Origin: Trogon surrucura
Taxonomy: Eukaryota > Chordata > Aves > Trogoniformes > Trogonidae
Direction of reading: 5' to 3'
DNA: 64,000 nt
NCBI GenBank assembly: GCA_020746105.1
Contig: CM036617.1
Coordinates: 162,138,912 to 162,202,911, forward strand
Part shown: piece after piece, positions 48,418-60,700 of the stretch
How positions within the stretch are numbered: the stretch's first letter is position 1
How the letters are laid out: every line of letters starts with the position of its first letter
Position numbers and translations under genes: made by a program
The notes under the pieces: model-generated
Told to the model about the DNA's origin: nothing
The model's input: the letters and a program-made list of their open reading frames with translations, nothing else
Databases searched by the model: none

Positions 48418-49512
48418 CTTGGGGTGAGGGAGAGGGAACAAAAAACAGACACAGTGTAGGTCAGTGCCTTATTGTGTAATAGATAAGTGCTTGCAAAATG
48501 TTCTGATAACTTGAAGGAGGTGAGAGAAACATGTTATTTTGCCTTTCCCACCTTGCTTTCTTGACCTGAGAACTGCAAGGAAATACAAAGTTCCTGTATT
48601 TACCCACCCCCAAGTCAGCCTGTGTAAGTGAACTTTGGAGTAAGAGAGCAGAGAGAGAGTTCAAGAGCCAGAAGGCGATGAGTGTGGGTTTAGTTAAATA
48701 CCTGCTATGAGCAAGCTTTGCTTTTCAAATGTGGCTGAGGAGAGGGCTCAGAGGAGTGACCAGGCAGGGTATCAGTGCTGCCACTCCTGAGACAAGATAA
48801 ATCAAAACTCTCCCTTGGATCTCTGCCCCACAGTCAAATCGAACCAAAGCACATTTACCCATTGTGCGGAAGGCAAGGAGAATTGTGAAGGCACAGAGGT
48901 GACTACAGAGAATTTCCAGTGCTACCTGGTTTGAATGTTAGACCAGAGAAGCACGAGCCCACCATCAATCATAACTCACATTTACTATGAATCAAGGGTC
49001 TCCAAACAGCCCCCCCCCATGCATGGCAGGAGGAAGGGGAGATCAACCCCATCTGCCAGTGAGGTCTGAGGGAGGCCTCAGTCTCTGATTATGGTATCTA
49101 GAGAACCCAATATGCAACATCAATGGGGAAAGCAACAGTGCTGGTATGTCATGTACAAGGGTGAACATTTGTCATTGTCCCCACCTGTCAGCATGAGCTT
49201 CACCATTATCACCACTGTTAGAAACTGTTTATCATTCAGATTGTGCTAGACACAAAGCTCCCTGTGGTAAGACTGATTTTTGTGTCAGTTCAGGTTCCAA
49301 AACCACAACAGAAGCATCACACAGCAAATTCCTGCTCCGCTTCAGCCATCTGTGAAGCAAGCAGAATATTCTGTACATTGTCTGCATCCTCCCTGTACAA
49401 TCTATCATTGATCGGCTGGAGAAAAATGCAAAACTGTAAGAGAGAAACAATAGACATGACAGAAAATGTTGCTAAAACAGGGCTGGTTTACCAAAGAGAG
49501 TAAGAGGTGATT

Positions 49513-49550
49513 GATATATATATAGATAGATAATATATAGATATATATGT
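49513..49550. repeat. TA/TAGA microsatellite
   Basis: ATATATATAGATAGATAATA-type repeat directly ahead of the CR1 tail in the SYN3 intron. Confidence 0.85.
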
Positions 49551-49760
49551 ATTAGGGAGAAGTTCCTTACTATGAAGATGGTGAGGCACTGGAACAGGTT
49601 GCCCAGAGAAGATGGGGAAGCCCCATCCCTGGAAGTGTTCAAGGCCAGGCTGGATGGGGCTTTGAGCAACCTGGTCTAGTGGAACATGCCCCTGCCCATG
49701 GCAGTGGGTTGGAACTAGATGATCTTTAAGGTCCCTTCCAACTCAAACCATTCTATGATA
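49550..49760 (+). mobile_element. CR1 LINE 3' tail fragment in SYN3 intron
   Basis: A short CR1 end in + orientation: GAGGCACTGGAACAGGTTGC, then CTTTAAGGTCCCTTCCAACTC and a final CATTCTATGATA. It follows directly on a TA/TAGA microsatellite. It is closely similar to the copy at 13092-13278, suggesting related subfamilies. Confidence 0.92.
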
Positions 49761-49800
49761 CATATCCCAGAAACCTTCCAGATCTCAGGAGCAACTTAGA

Positions 49801-49838
49801 TTCTTTATAATCACACGTTCTTTATAATTCTTTATAAT
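49801..49838. repeat. three copies of TTCTTTATAAT
   Basis: An 11-base unit occurs at 49801, 49818 and 49828, just after the CR1 tail in the SYN3 intron. Confidence 0.8.
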
Positions 49839-52800
49839 CACTGTTCTGTTCTCTTTCTGAAGAGGCACAGCCCCATTACCATGGACAATGTCCAACTATC
49901 AGTGCTGTTGGTGAAGTGGTTAGACTGGCGGCCTTGAAGAAGAGGGAGTAAAGCTGAATAAGGTAGCTTGATCATGGATGTTGAGAGAGTAAAATGATTG
50001 GGGTTGCTCCATTGGTAAGAATCTGTGTAATCTTTCATGTTCTGAGCACTTTAGAGCAATGGCTGAAGACAGTAAATGCACCAGATCACAACCCCAAGGT
50101 TACAGAGAAGTACTGAGAATATATTCTGCTGATTATCTATGTTAGCGCTCCTGTCCTGGTTTCTGGGCCAGTTTAAGCAAAAGTATTTCTATATAAGACA
50201 TTGAAACTTCACTTCACTGTGGAGAAGAAATGCCCATTTAGGAGTTAAAGGGTGGTATGGGTGTAAATAAAAAAAAATACAGCCAGTGTGCAAAAAAATT
50301 AGGCTGCAAGGTGTGTGTGCCAGACCCAGACCACATGCTGAAGGGGTGGCTGCGAGCAGATTTGCGGACAAATGCAAGGAATTCTCTTTCTAATCTCATA
50401 GGTCAAAATGTGACATTTAAAAAAACCCAGAAAACATCTAGAGGTGGCACATCCCATCAGTAACACCACCACTACCACCCCTCACATGCATCAGCAGATA
50501 GGAGAAAAACTACTCATGTAGAATAATTAATTATTGTTGGCAAGGAGCATATTGATGTTGGGGAAGGAGGACAGCTTGCTTCTCTTAACTACTTGCACTA
50601 GCCCTGCACATCCCCGAGAAGAAAAATAAAGCCCTGTTTTGACTAGCAATGTGAGCAAACAGTGCTTAAAAGTTAAACAGAATGAGACAGAGACAGGGAG
50701 AGGAGGAAAAACACCCTGGCTGAGAGCAGCACATGCCCCTTGCTGTGTGTGCACGCAGCTCTGATGAACCATGGGGACCATGACATTGAAGTGACATACA
50801 TTTATCCTAGGAAAACAGCTCAAAGTAACTGGAACAACTACGCAGCTGTCAGTGTTCTGACTTTTTCCTTGTGCTTCCTTTTGAAGCACACAGCTCTTGG
50901 CTATTGCTGAAATACCACGTGTGTCACATGGACAGATGAGAGACTCAGTCATCTGGAAGCCTCTTTGATGGGCCAAGCCTGCAAAAAGGTCTGATTTTGG
51001 TATTGACCCTCATGGGACAATTACCTCCTTTTATTTTTTTTTTTCCCCCAGTTGTTAGGGACGGGATATTGGCAAAAAGACACCCATGCTACATGGTGCA
51101 GCGGCCCCTTAGATACGTGATTGCAGAGCTCAAGTAGCACCTCCCACTGCATTTTAGGTGTGTAGGAATGTTGCTGTCAGCAGTTCAGCTAGATATAACT
51201 GCCCCTTCCACATTTTCTTATCAATTCTTAATTCCCATGGTTCCACTGGTTTTAGTGAGATTGTATCCAGCCCGCAAAGCAAGACACAGGGCAAGGCAAC
51301 GTGGCACAGCCCGACCGGTTAGACACCAGAATTACTTGCAGGGGGACCATACAAAGAAATAAAAGAGACCCATTCAGAGGGTCTCAAGGCCTTTTGCTTA
51401 TATTTAGTGTGTCTAGATCGTCAGGGAGCCTATATCCCTTGACAGTCAATAACAGTTTGGCTGGGAGTCTCTTGGACTTTGTAGGTGACTGTCTTCAAGA
51501 CTTTGTATTTCCTGCAGTCTCACAGATACAAAAGTTGCCTCACAGTTACGGACATTACTGCATTTAACATGAATATTGCTCTGAGCATTGTCCCCACTGC
51601 ATCTTGAATTGTTAATTTCATAACACAAAAATTATTTTTAGTGGTTGAAGCATTGTGTTAAGCGTGTTTGTAGCATTATTTCTCAGTAATTCTGGGATTG
51701 TCTTAAAACTCGGCTTTCTTAGATGTTTCTCTGTGTGTGAGATCCCCCTGAATACGTCTGTTTCTCTTTCAGAAAAGCCTATTTCAAACTGTGCCCATGT
51801 TTAATGCAAATTTTAACCTTTGAAGAAATTTGTGTATTGCAGTGCTGGAAACCTGGCAAATGTCACTTAAAAAATGAGACTGCATGTTTGAGTAAACTCA
51901 AGCCCAAACTCAGCTGACTGTAATTAGAGCTGCTGAGAAAAAAAAACATTGTTGCAAATTGCCAAGGAAAAACAGTCTCACTTCCATTCCCCTCCACAAA
52001 ATCATAAACATTTCTATGAAATGGGGCCATTTTTGGGGGGGGGATTGAGGGGCTAAGAGAGAGAGAAGCACATTTCCCAGGGGTATTTAATTTCATTTCT
52101 TCATTTGTCTCAACTGTTTTGAGGTCCAAAAAGTTCCCAGTGATCTTTGCTAGTCAGATCCCTTATTTCAAGATGCCTGTTTTGCAATCGGACTGGAACG
52201 TGCACCAAAGTAGCCTGTCCCTATCTCTCTTTCCAACTATCACAAAAATCCGAATTTTCTGAATCTGCTGCCAGTGAAGCTTTCTGCCGTCAAATGCCCC
52301 AGTGCAACGTCTACTTGAGCTTCAACCCGATAAAATTTCAGTGATGCCAAGTATCAGGTCAGGTCTCACCTGAGTTTTGATCATTGATTTGTGGGGTGAT
52401 GTGTGTGGAGAAGCAGAAGGGAAAGGAGGCATTCTGCAAACCTGCTTTAAGTGTTTACAAGTGGTTTCCTTGACTCCTTTGGGAAGGTTGTCTGAGCCAG
52501 CTGTATTCCCCGTGAGGAAAGCATGGCACAAATGGACCCAGAATAGCTCGAGCCAAGTTACCGGCAGAGCCAACTTCTCCCACACTGCCTTGCCAGCCCT
52601 GATTTTAGTTCTTTCTTTTCTTTTTTTTTTTTTTCCCTATGTGCTGAGTTTGTTTTCTTCTATTTTAGATTCCTAAAAATAAGTCTGTAACATCTTGAGG
52701 TCCCTGCACACCATCAGAAACATAATTACAAGGCATGAGCTGAAAAATGTCAGCTAAACCTTGACTGACTCAACCACCAAATCAGATAGAATAGACCACA

Positions 52801-54580
52801 TGACCGTCTTCCTCAGCAAGAACCAGTAAATGCAGAGGTTTTCTGTCTGGTCACCAGGGTCAACATACTCATGTGTGTAGGACTAGTTGCAGGAAAAAAT
52901 GCAAAGGTGTTTTACTGAGCCTGATACTTGATCCCTTCTTCCTTTTTTTCTGTTCCCAGCAGCCCTCGACAGTCAAATGAGGACTGAGGCCAAACGTGCA
53001 TCATCCACTTAAACAGTGATGGAAGAGTGAGATTTTTCTCACTACTCTCATTACTGCACTGAAACTTTTTGAAAAGTCAGGAGCTTGCTTGTTGTCTCCA
53101 CAAAACCCCCAAATGTCATAAAAGGGGTCAAAACTGAGAAGACCATGTCTATTACACTGGCATCTATTTGGTAAGAAATGAGTAAACTCCAACATTGCAT
53201 GGTCATGGAAATAAAAGTCTGAGTCATTACAGGCCTTGGATTTGAACTACCACTCAACACACCGAAGACTAATAGGATATTTATTCCAAGGAATGAACAA
53301 CAACAACTAAAGACTTAATTAGGTAATGAGGAAGATAGTTACCACTTGCTATAAGCATTCCAGCTCACCCCAAGCTAAATTTATGCAATGAGTAAGAGGA
53401 ATTCCTGAAGATTTATCTAAAAGTTTTCCATGGGGGACATACTGGAAAGTCCCATCTCCTTGTGACATCCAGATAGCTTGTAGTTTCCTGCTTCCTACAT
53501 AGAACAATGCAGGGAAACTTCCATTCTGAGATCATCAGCGATCAGAGAGGGCAGTCTGGAATGAAGCTTCTTGGAAGATCCAGATTTGGACTCCAAAGAG
53601 GAATCAGCATCTGACTTCTTCCTGCAGGTGCTACGATGGCCAACCTTGCTCCTGTGGCTCATGATGACCAGCCTTACTCCTTCAGCTCTCCTGCTCATGC
53701 AGTTCCTGCTGACTTAGAGCTGGCCATAAAAGATGTCTGGGGAATTATTAGAGACTTTGAATTGGGGCTGAGACAAGACAGTGATGACATCTCCTAAGGT
53801 TTTCTGGGATTTTTAGGTGTACTTGACAAAATTTAAGGAACAGGTGAAGGCTTCCAATCCAAAATGTTGGGTTCTCCCCAGGAGCTCACTCAGCCCAACG
53901 TGTTGCCAAGGTGCAGTCTTTCAGGATCAATGGACCAGCACTTAGAAACCTTCCATTTCATTCTGAAATTGCTGAAAATCTCAAGTTTCCCCCTTTTCTT
54001 CTGCCTCTTTCCAAAGTCTTCATCATTCTGTTTTCCTTTTTTTCCTAGACCTAGTTGTTGAAGAACTCATCTCTATTCCTTTTTTCCCTTTCTTTTCAAC
54101 TAATTTCCTCACAGCAAAGCACCACTCAGAAAAAGTAGGAAGAGAAGACATATGCAGGTTACAGTTCTGCAAAGACTGGATAATTTTAATCTTAGCCTGG
54201 GGCACATGGCTACCACAAGTGTGCATCTAACAAAAGATGCTAGAAATAGCATAGTTCAGATACTCTCTAAAACAGTGAATACTAATGTTTCTTTTAAGGT
54301 AGTTCTACTGTGGTTTTGGTCAAGACAGAGATGTGCTACCATTGAACTGTTATTTTTAATCTATTGCTGTTCATTTACTCTACCTGACAAGAAATCTGAG
54401 TGTTACTGTACTGCTAGATGTTTATGACACATTAGAGTTTGGGAGAGGTGAAATGTCCTACTCAAGATGAAGAAATATTACTATGATATTACTAGAGGTT
54501 GATAAAGAAGCACTGCTGATGTTTTTCTCCCCCTAAGAATTCCCATCTAGATTCTGCAGCAGAGCTGAATCGCCACTTAC

Positions 54581-54737
54581 CACCCAAGGCTTGCTGCAGA
54601 AATTGTAGATGGAGTAGAGGGAGTTGACTGTATGGATGCCACCGTACTGGAGGCCGATGATGAGGCTGCGGAAGTCCTCTCCCAGCGCCATGCTGTAGGC
54701 GTGCTGCCGGATCAGGACAAAATCCGGCTTGAAGGAC
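54581..54737 (-). CDS. SYN3: SYN3 (synapsin III) internal coding exon, C domain
   Basis: Read on the - strand, the exon follows CTCTTTCAG and is closed by GTAAGT. One leading G completes a codon begun in the previous exon; 52 codons follow, from [10 protein letters not shown] through F-C-S-K-P-W-V, ending in phase 0. The motif R-Q-H-A-Y-S-M and the end K-P-W-V are hallmarks of the synapsin C domain, the ATP-binding, dimerising core of this synaptic-vesicle phosphoprotein. M-A-L-G-E-D-F-R-S favours SYN3 over SYN1 and SYN2. The longer open frame (54492-55037) over the same bases is a different, wrong frame. Confidence 0.95.
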
Positions 54738-57700
54738 CTGAAAGAGATGAGAGGAGTGATGCTTTACTTTCAAACTCTCAGCAACTCTTTTAGCCTCTCC
54801 TTGTTTCTTGTGCATCCTTGCCCTTTCTTTCATTAACGCCTGCTGTTCTTCTCTAAGCCTCTCATCATGGGTTGCTTGCATTAGAAGGTAACAAACTAAA
54901 CAACCACCCCTAATCATCAAAAAAAGGAAAAATCCAACATAGCTGCAAGTGTGAGAGTGTAGAAACAGGCCAGACAGCTTTGCTGCAGTTTCCATGTCAC
55001 TTAGGCATGCACAGGAACAAGCCACAAGCAGAGCCAAGGGTCATAAATTCACTGGTGGGGGGATTCTCTTTTCTTTCTAAAAGCTTGTCCGTATTTGGCA
55101 AGCTCGCTGCAATGTGCGACGCAGATGAGGGAGCAAGTTTGTTTCCTGACGATTGAACTTGATATTGAAGCAATGCCCAGTGGGTGGGAAGATCATGAGG
55201 GATTTCAAAATGCTATCGCACACATCCCTACATTGACATACATCCCCCCTTTAACCAGTTTACTACATAGGCAGCACATCCCAGGCTCTCATGGCTATGA
55301 GTCAACAAATAAACGGCAGGCATGGTAATGTAATTAATCAAATGAGCAGAGCCCCTCATCCAGTGCTGTGACTCATGGCGTGGACTTCCAGAATATTATT
55401 TAGCAAAACTGTAGCTGGGACTCCTATGCTTCAGCAGCAGCAGCTCTCAGCATATGCACAGAAAAGTGAGGCCCCTTTCTAGGTAAGCCAAGAGGTGACA
55501 GATTATTTTTCAAACAGCCAGATTTCGTTCCTTGCTGACGCTGTGTCTTCAGAACCATTCAGGAATCTCTGGAAACAGCAGCTGGAAAGAAACTGTTCTC
55601 AAAATGGAGCTCAACGGTTAATTCTTGAAGGTATGGAAGGGGCTTTTCCACTGAAATAAGGGATTATTTTATATGTTAACAAATGTTGCATCAAGGACAT
55701 TGGAAAAATTTCCATACTGTATTAAAGTTTTTCAGAGAAATGAGCTCTGTAACCAGGTCCCATTACCTCACTACCCTTGAACATTTTCCATGCTAAGAGA
55801 CTGTAATTTCTATCCTTTGGATGTATGAGCTGGAAATACTTTGGGTTTATAGCCCTTATTTATATTTCCATCATTCTGGCAGAGAAATCCGAGATTGTGA
55901 CTCTGAGCCAGATTGTGGCAACAAACACTGTATACAAAACCCAGCACAGTTTTGTTGTTTTAAAGTTGTTCACTTTGTTTGTTGGCCTTGGCCTTTTGTT
56001 ATCGCCTGAGACATGGTGAGGAGCGTGCTCTGCTTTTGTGATGCAAGAGGCCAGGCTTTAGAAATGTTGTGACTCCCTCCCATGGAGTACTTTTAAACCC
56101 AGGCATGTCTCCTAATGTACTTGGCACCAAAGGTGATGCTTTCCTCCAGCAGCGGGATGCATAATAAGCATCGGGAGGGCTGCACTATCACTGGGCAGCT
56201 GATTGATGGACCTTCTTGGTGACAGTGGGGGTGAGGCAAGCAGTGACCCCCTGCTGAGAAACAGCAAGTGAATACAAATCTTGGAAAGCTTGAGCTGCTA
56301 CATTCTACTGGACTTGCCACGTAGAAAGTACCCCAGAGGCAGGCGCAGGTCCTCAGGAAGGATCAATCATCCTTCTTGGACTCGGACTTGGTATCTGTGC
56401 TGAGTTAATAAACAATTATGGTGCCTGGAGAGACAAGATCTTCAGGCATGCCCCTCCTTCGTTCAGCTTTCGAAGTGTATGAAGAGGAAAATGGTCCCCA
56501 TTACAGCTCAAGTCTTTCCTCAGACTCAACTTAGGGAACATCACTTAGTGGGGCTGCACAGTAATGGTTCACACCATTGCTTCAGCGTCACCAGAGGAAG
56601 CATCAGTATTTGCCCTCGAGCATCTCCTACAACATCCTGGCGTGAGGACACGGTGCTGTGGTGAGGAGGAAGCATACAGATGAGCATGGCCAGCTAGTGA
56701 GGCAGTTCACACAGTAGCTGGGAAACTGCCTTCAGTGGCTTTACTTCTGCCAGCCAAAAGCTGAGAAAAAAAAAGCTCTTGTCTCTTCAGATCCTGGCAA
56801 AGGAAGAGTTTCTCAACTTAGAAGATGGACACAAGAATACAGAATTAGCGTAGAAAAGCCTATTCTCAATCTCTGCATCGTGTAGGAAGGCAGGGCATTC
56901 TGTCATGTAGCAGATGAGGAGTGAATCTCTAAAGCCAAGGTGGACACTGAATCCCTGTTCTGAGCCTGGCGGGACAATGAGGATGTTCCCATGGATACTG
57001 AGAACAAGGCAGAGGAGTGCTGGGACTAGCTGCAAATAAACATCAGCTGGAGAGCCCCAGAGTCTATGAGATGTCTGTAATGGAGAAACAGAGACCAGAG
57101 GCAAAATGTGAGACAAGGGGCTAGGAAAGACAGCAGACAGTAAAAGGGAAATGAATAGTCATGGTAGGAGTGGTGGCATGAAAACTGAATAACTGGGGGT
57201 ACCAGCGATCCGGGAAGAAAAGAGCTTAATTGCTTCACACGAGGATTCTGGCTTTTCTGGTAGAAGATTACTTTTGCAAGCTAATGCTTATTCTCAGAGT
57301 GTAAAGCTTAAGCTAACAGAGCGAGCCTTGGATTTGAAATAGCTGGTAGCATAACTGTTTTCTTTGTTACTTCAACCCAACCCAATAACATCTCCCATGT
57401 CAGAGAGTTGAAATCCTTGGCAGACAGACGAGTTAGGAAGAAGTCCCATGTTTGAAACGTTGCCATAACCTTTGGGTGAGCCAAACTCAAAAGCACTTAC
57501 TGTGCCAAGGTCCAAAGAACTCGAGCCTAGCAGGACTGGGAGAGCTATGACAGGAGCATGTACCTTGCCTCTCCAACAGATGTGTCCAGCCATCACTTAG
57601 ATGACCACAGGTGGTCTTGAATAAAATTGTGCCTAGAGCTCTGCTAAAAATGGGTCATGGGAATGGGTTTGGTCACAGAAAAAATACAGGAGAGCTCATT

Positions 57701-60700
57701 CAAACATCTAATGGACAGGGAGATGGGATCTAAAAGTAAACCACAGGTTTAAAACATGTCACTTAGAAGCTGTGCTCTGCCCTTCCTGGGCTGCATGGAA
57801 GACACCTACCTGAAGTCATGAATCTTCCTTAGCATGATAGCTAGATGAAGGAAGCTTCCAGAAGAAAGCTGGAGCCCATCCTTGGCTCAATCCTTTTACA
57901 GAAGCCCTTTCCCATACCCCAAGTGCTCAATTCTTATTTAGAGTTTGGCTCCTAGCACTATCTGGCAGAATAAAGGCCACTCAAATGCATGTAACATGTT
58001 CCCAAAGTGGTACAAGAATTCTTTGTTTTTTTAAAAAATAAGTAAATCCAGGAGACTGGAAAAATTTCATTTTCAGATTGAGATTTCATTTTTCTCTGGA
58101 ATGGAAAGGTGCTTTCTTTTCAGCTTGTGTCATCACAAGCAATGGTCTCTGCCACATATAGCACAGGCCTTTCAGGTGCTCCGAGTGGTGCAGGACTGAA
58201 CCGGACACCCCCAGAATGAATCAGCCTCCCCTTCAAGGTGCCTGTGGCTTCTCTCCCTTTGCAGCAGTTGTCCCAGCTGCTAGCCAAGGCACGTGGCAGT
58301 CACTTAGACCACCTCTCCTCCTGGTAACTGAGATCAGCCAGCGATTACCAGAGTCAATCACTCCCAGATGATGATGAGTGTCTGGCTCAAAAGCTACTAG
58401 TGGTGCCAGTCCTGAGCCTGAACTTCAACACCATGGTGCAGGATGCATATTTGCATTTAACTAAACCTTTTTCAACTTGTTCCAATGTATTTTAGCAGTC
58501 TTTTTCTTCCTTAGCAGTAAAACTATACTTTAGAGACAAACCTAAGTGTAAAGCCTGGGACCAAAATACCTAATAGGAACAGATCTGACTGCAGGGTACA
58601 ATTTCTTATAGTGGACCCATCTACTCTTAAATCCGTGACAGCATTAGCTGCCTTGGAAATAGTTTTATCAGAAGTGAGCGAATATAAAACAATTAAAGAA
58701 ATTCTTGATGTTAAATATGGAAGTGAAACGTGTCAGGAGCAGCAGTAGCTATTCTTCTGGTGACCATGTGTCTACATTCTCTAATTAGGAGAAGAGGATA
58801 AGATCTGAAAAGATCATCAATAACATTTCTCTGCAGAAAGCAGGTCCCCAGCCTACTCTGGGGTAGAGAAGATGATGACAGCAAATCCTGCTGGGAGGTT
58901 TCATGACTTAAAAGTATTTGGATTTCCTGTTTCCTACTTCTGCATATAGTCATAACTCTGGCTTGCTTCCTGATCTTTCAGCTTTTCTCACTGAAGCACA
59001 AAGAGCTTCATGGGCATGAGGAAAAATCACACAATAGATTATGTCATCAAAATATTTTTTAACGATCCCTTCCATTGTGAATAATCACCTGCAGCCAAAG
59101 GGTAGACCTGCTTTATACTTGAGCACGATGGTGGGTTTAGAGAGCTTTTTGCTGGTGCTGAGGGAGAAGGATGGGCCCTACTGCTTTGTTTCTTAAAGAC
59201 TGCCAGTCTTACAAGACTCTTGACCCTTCATGTCCGTAGACAAAAATCTTCCCTGGTCACTGAAGATGCACATCCTCACTTCAGATTCCATCTACACTCC
59301 ATTGTTCAAGGAGGCTTTATTCAGTTTCCTGACACTTCCCACTAATCAACACATTTTCACTAAATTCTCTTCTAAGCCTTTCTTATCTGCTTGGCGTGAC
59401 AGGGAGAGGAAGAAATGTGCATAATTAAGCAATTGCATTACTGGCAATTAATGGAGCCTTCAGGCAAGCTTCTGAGGCACAAGTCCAAGCTGTAAGTGGA
59501 TACAACTACCTGAGAAATGCAATAATCCCTCCAACCATGCAATGCCTTAGGTGTCTGGAGCTAATAGAAAATGGCATTTACAAATAGGAACAAGTTCTTT
59601 TTGTGCTTTACTTGGGTGTTCATAGTATGTTATTACATTACTGAAAAGTAGTAAGAAATCTGTGACTTTTTCAACTATCATGATGTTAGATTTTATGTTA
59701 CGTTGGATGTCATAGTAAAATGGGAAATTTGCTGAAAAAAAGAATCTAATTTCAATCAAAACCTTATGTCATATTTTCTATAGAAAGCAGTAAACCCTGC
59801 TGAAGCTATTCAGAGAAAGAAGGAATGTGTTTGCTTATATTAATAAGGCAACACAGAGATGGTTTTTAGAGAAACTAGACTAACATAGAATAAAGCCTGA
59901 CCTCTCTTTACTAGGCTGGAGAAGAGAAGCAGGGCATCTTTTGGGATATTGTAATAGAAAATGGCTGGGGAAAAAACATGGGGTGTGTAGGACGTTAGTG
60001 TAGCAAAAGCAGCAGGAAACAGGAATCATGGTTGCAGTAGGACGAGTAGCACTATATGCAGACAAGGATACCCTGTGAGATGCTCTGATTTGCTTCTCAG
60101 CCACAGACCAAAGGTTCATGAGCCATAAAATTGCATGTCACATGCTCTCTCTGCTGTTCTCTAAGTCTGACATATATTTTACTTGTAAACTGCTCAACCT
60201 TGACAAGGAAAAGCATGTGGACCTTGATGATGCCTCAAAGTAATAACAACTGCACCTGCCAACAGCAGTTTACTTTCACAACATTTGTGACCCAAAGCTT
60301 TTACAGAAGGTGATTCAAATACTTTCCAACATCACAGAAAAAAGTCATAGAGTAATTTAGGTCAGAGAGCACCTTTGGAAATAATCTGGCCCAACACCCT
60401 GCTCATTGCACAGCTGACTTTGAAGTGACATTAGGTTGATCAGGGTCTTGTCCAGCCAAAGCTTGAACATCCCCAAGGACAAAAACCCCCTGGCCATTCT
60501 GGGTACCCATTCCAGCATTTGACCACCGTCACTGCAGATTTTTTTTTTAAGCAACATATCTAATTAGATATTCACCTGTTGCAACTTGTATCTGTCTACC
60601 TTTTCCTTTCACTATACACTTTCAGCAAGAGTCTGGCTTCATTTTTTCCACACTCTCCTCTTAGCTTCCTGATGGCTGTAAGTGGATCCCCCTCTTACAG

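Larger units (their letters stand above)
48418..54580 (-). other. SYN3: SYN3 intron between the two C-domain exons
   Basis: 6.2 kb intron bounded on the - strand by GTAAGT at 54580 and AAG at 48418. It contains a TA/TAGA microsatellite and a CR1 tail (49513-49760) and a short tandem repeat at 49801-49838. No further exon is recognised. Confidence 0.85.

Noticed and set aside
54492-55037. 181-codon open frame on the - strand overlapping the SYN3 exon
   Set aside because: The synapsin residues are in another frame, bounded by AG and GTAAGT; this long frame runs through intron sequence.
55740-55770. Possible SYN3 exon end on the - strand (R-V-V-R followed by GTAATG)
   Set aside because: The residues before it do not resemble the expected V-L-R-N-G-x-K segment, and no acceptor in frame was found.
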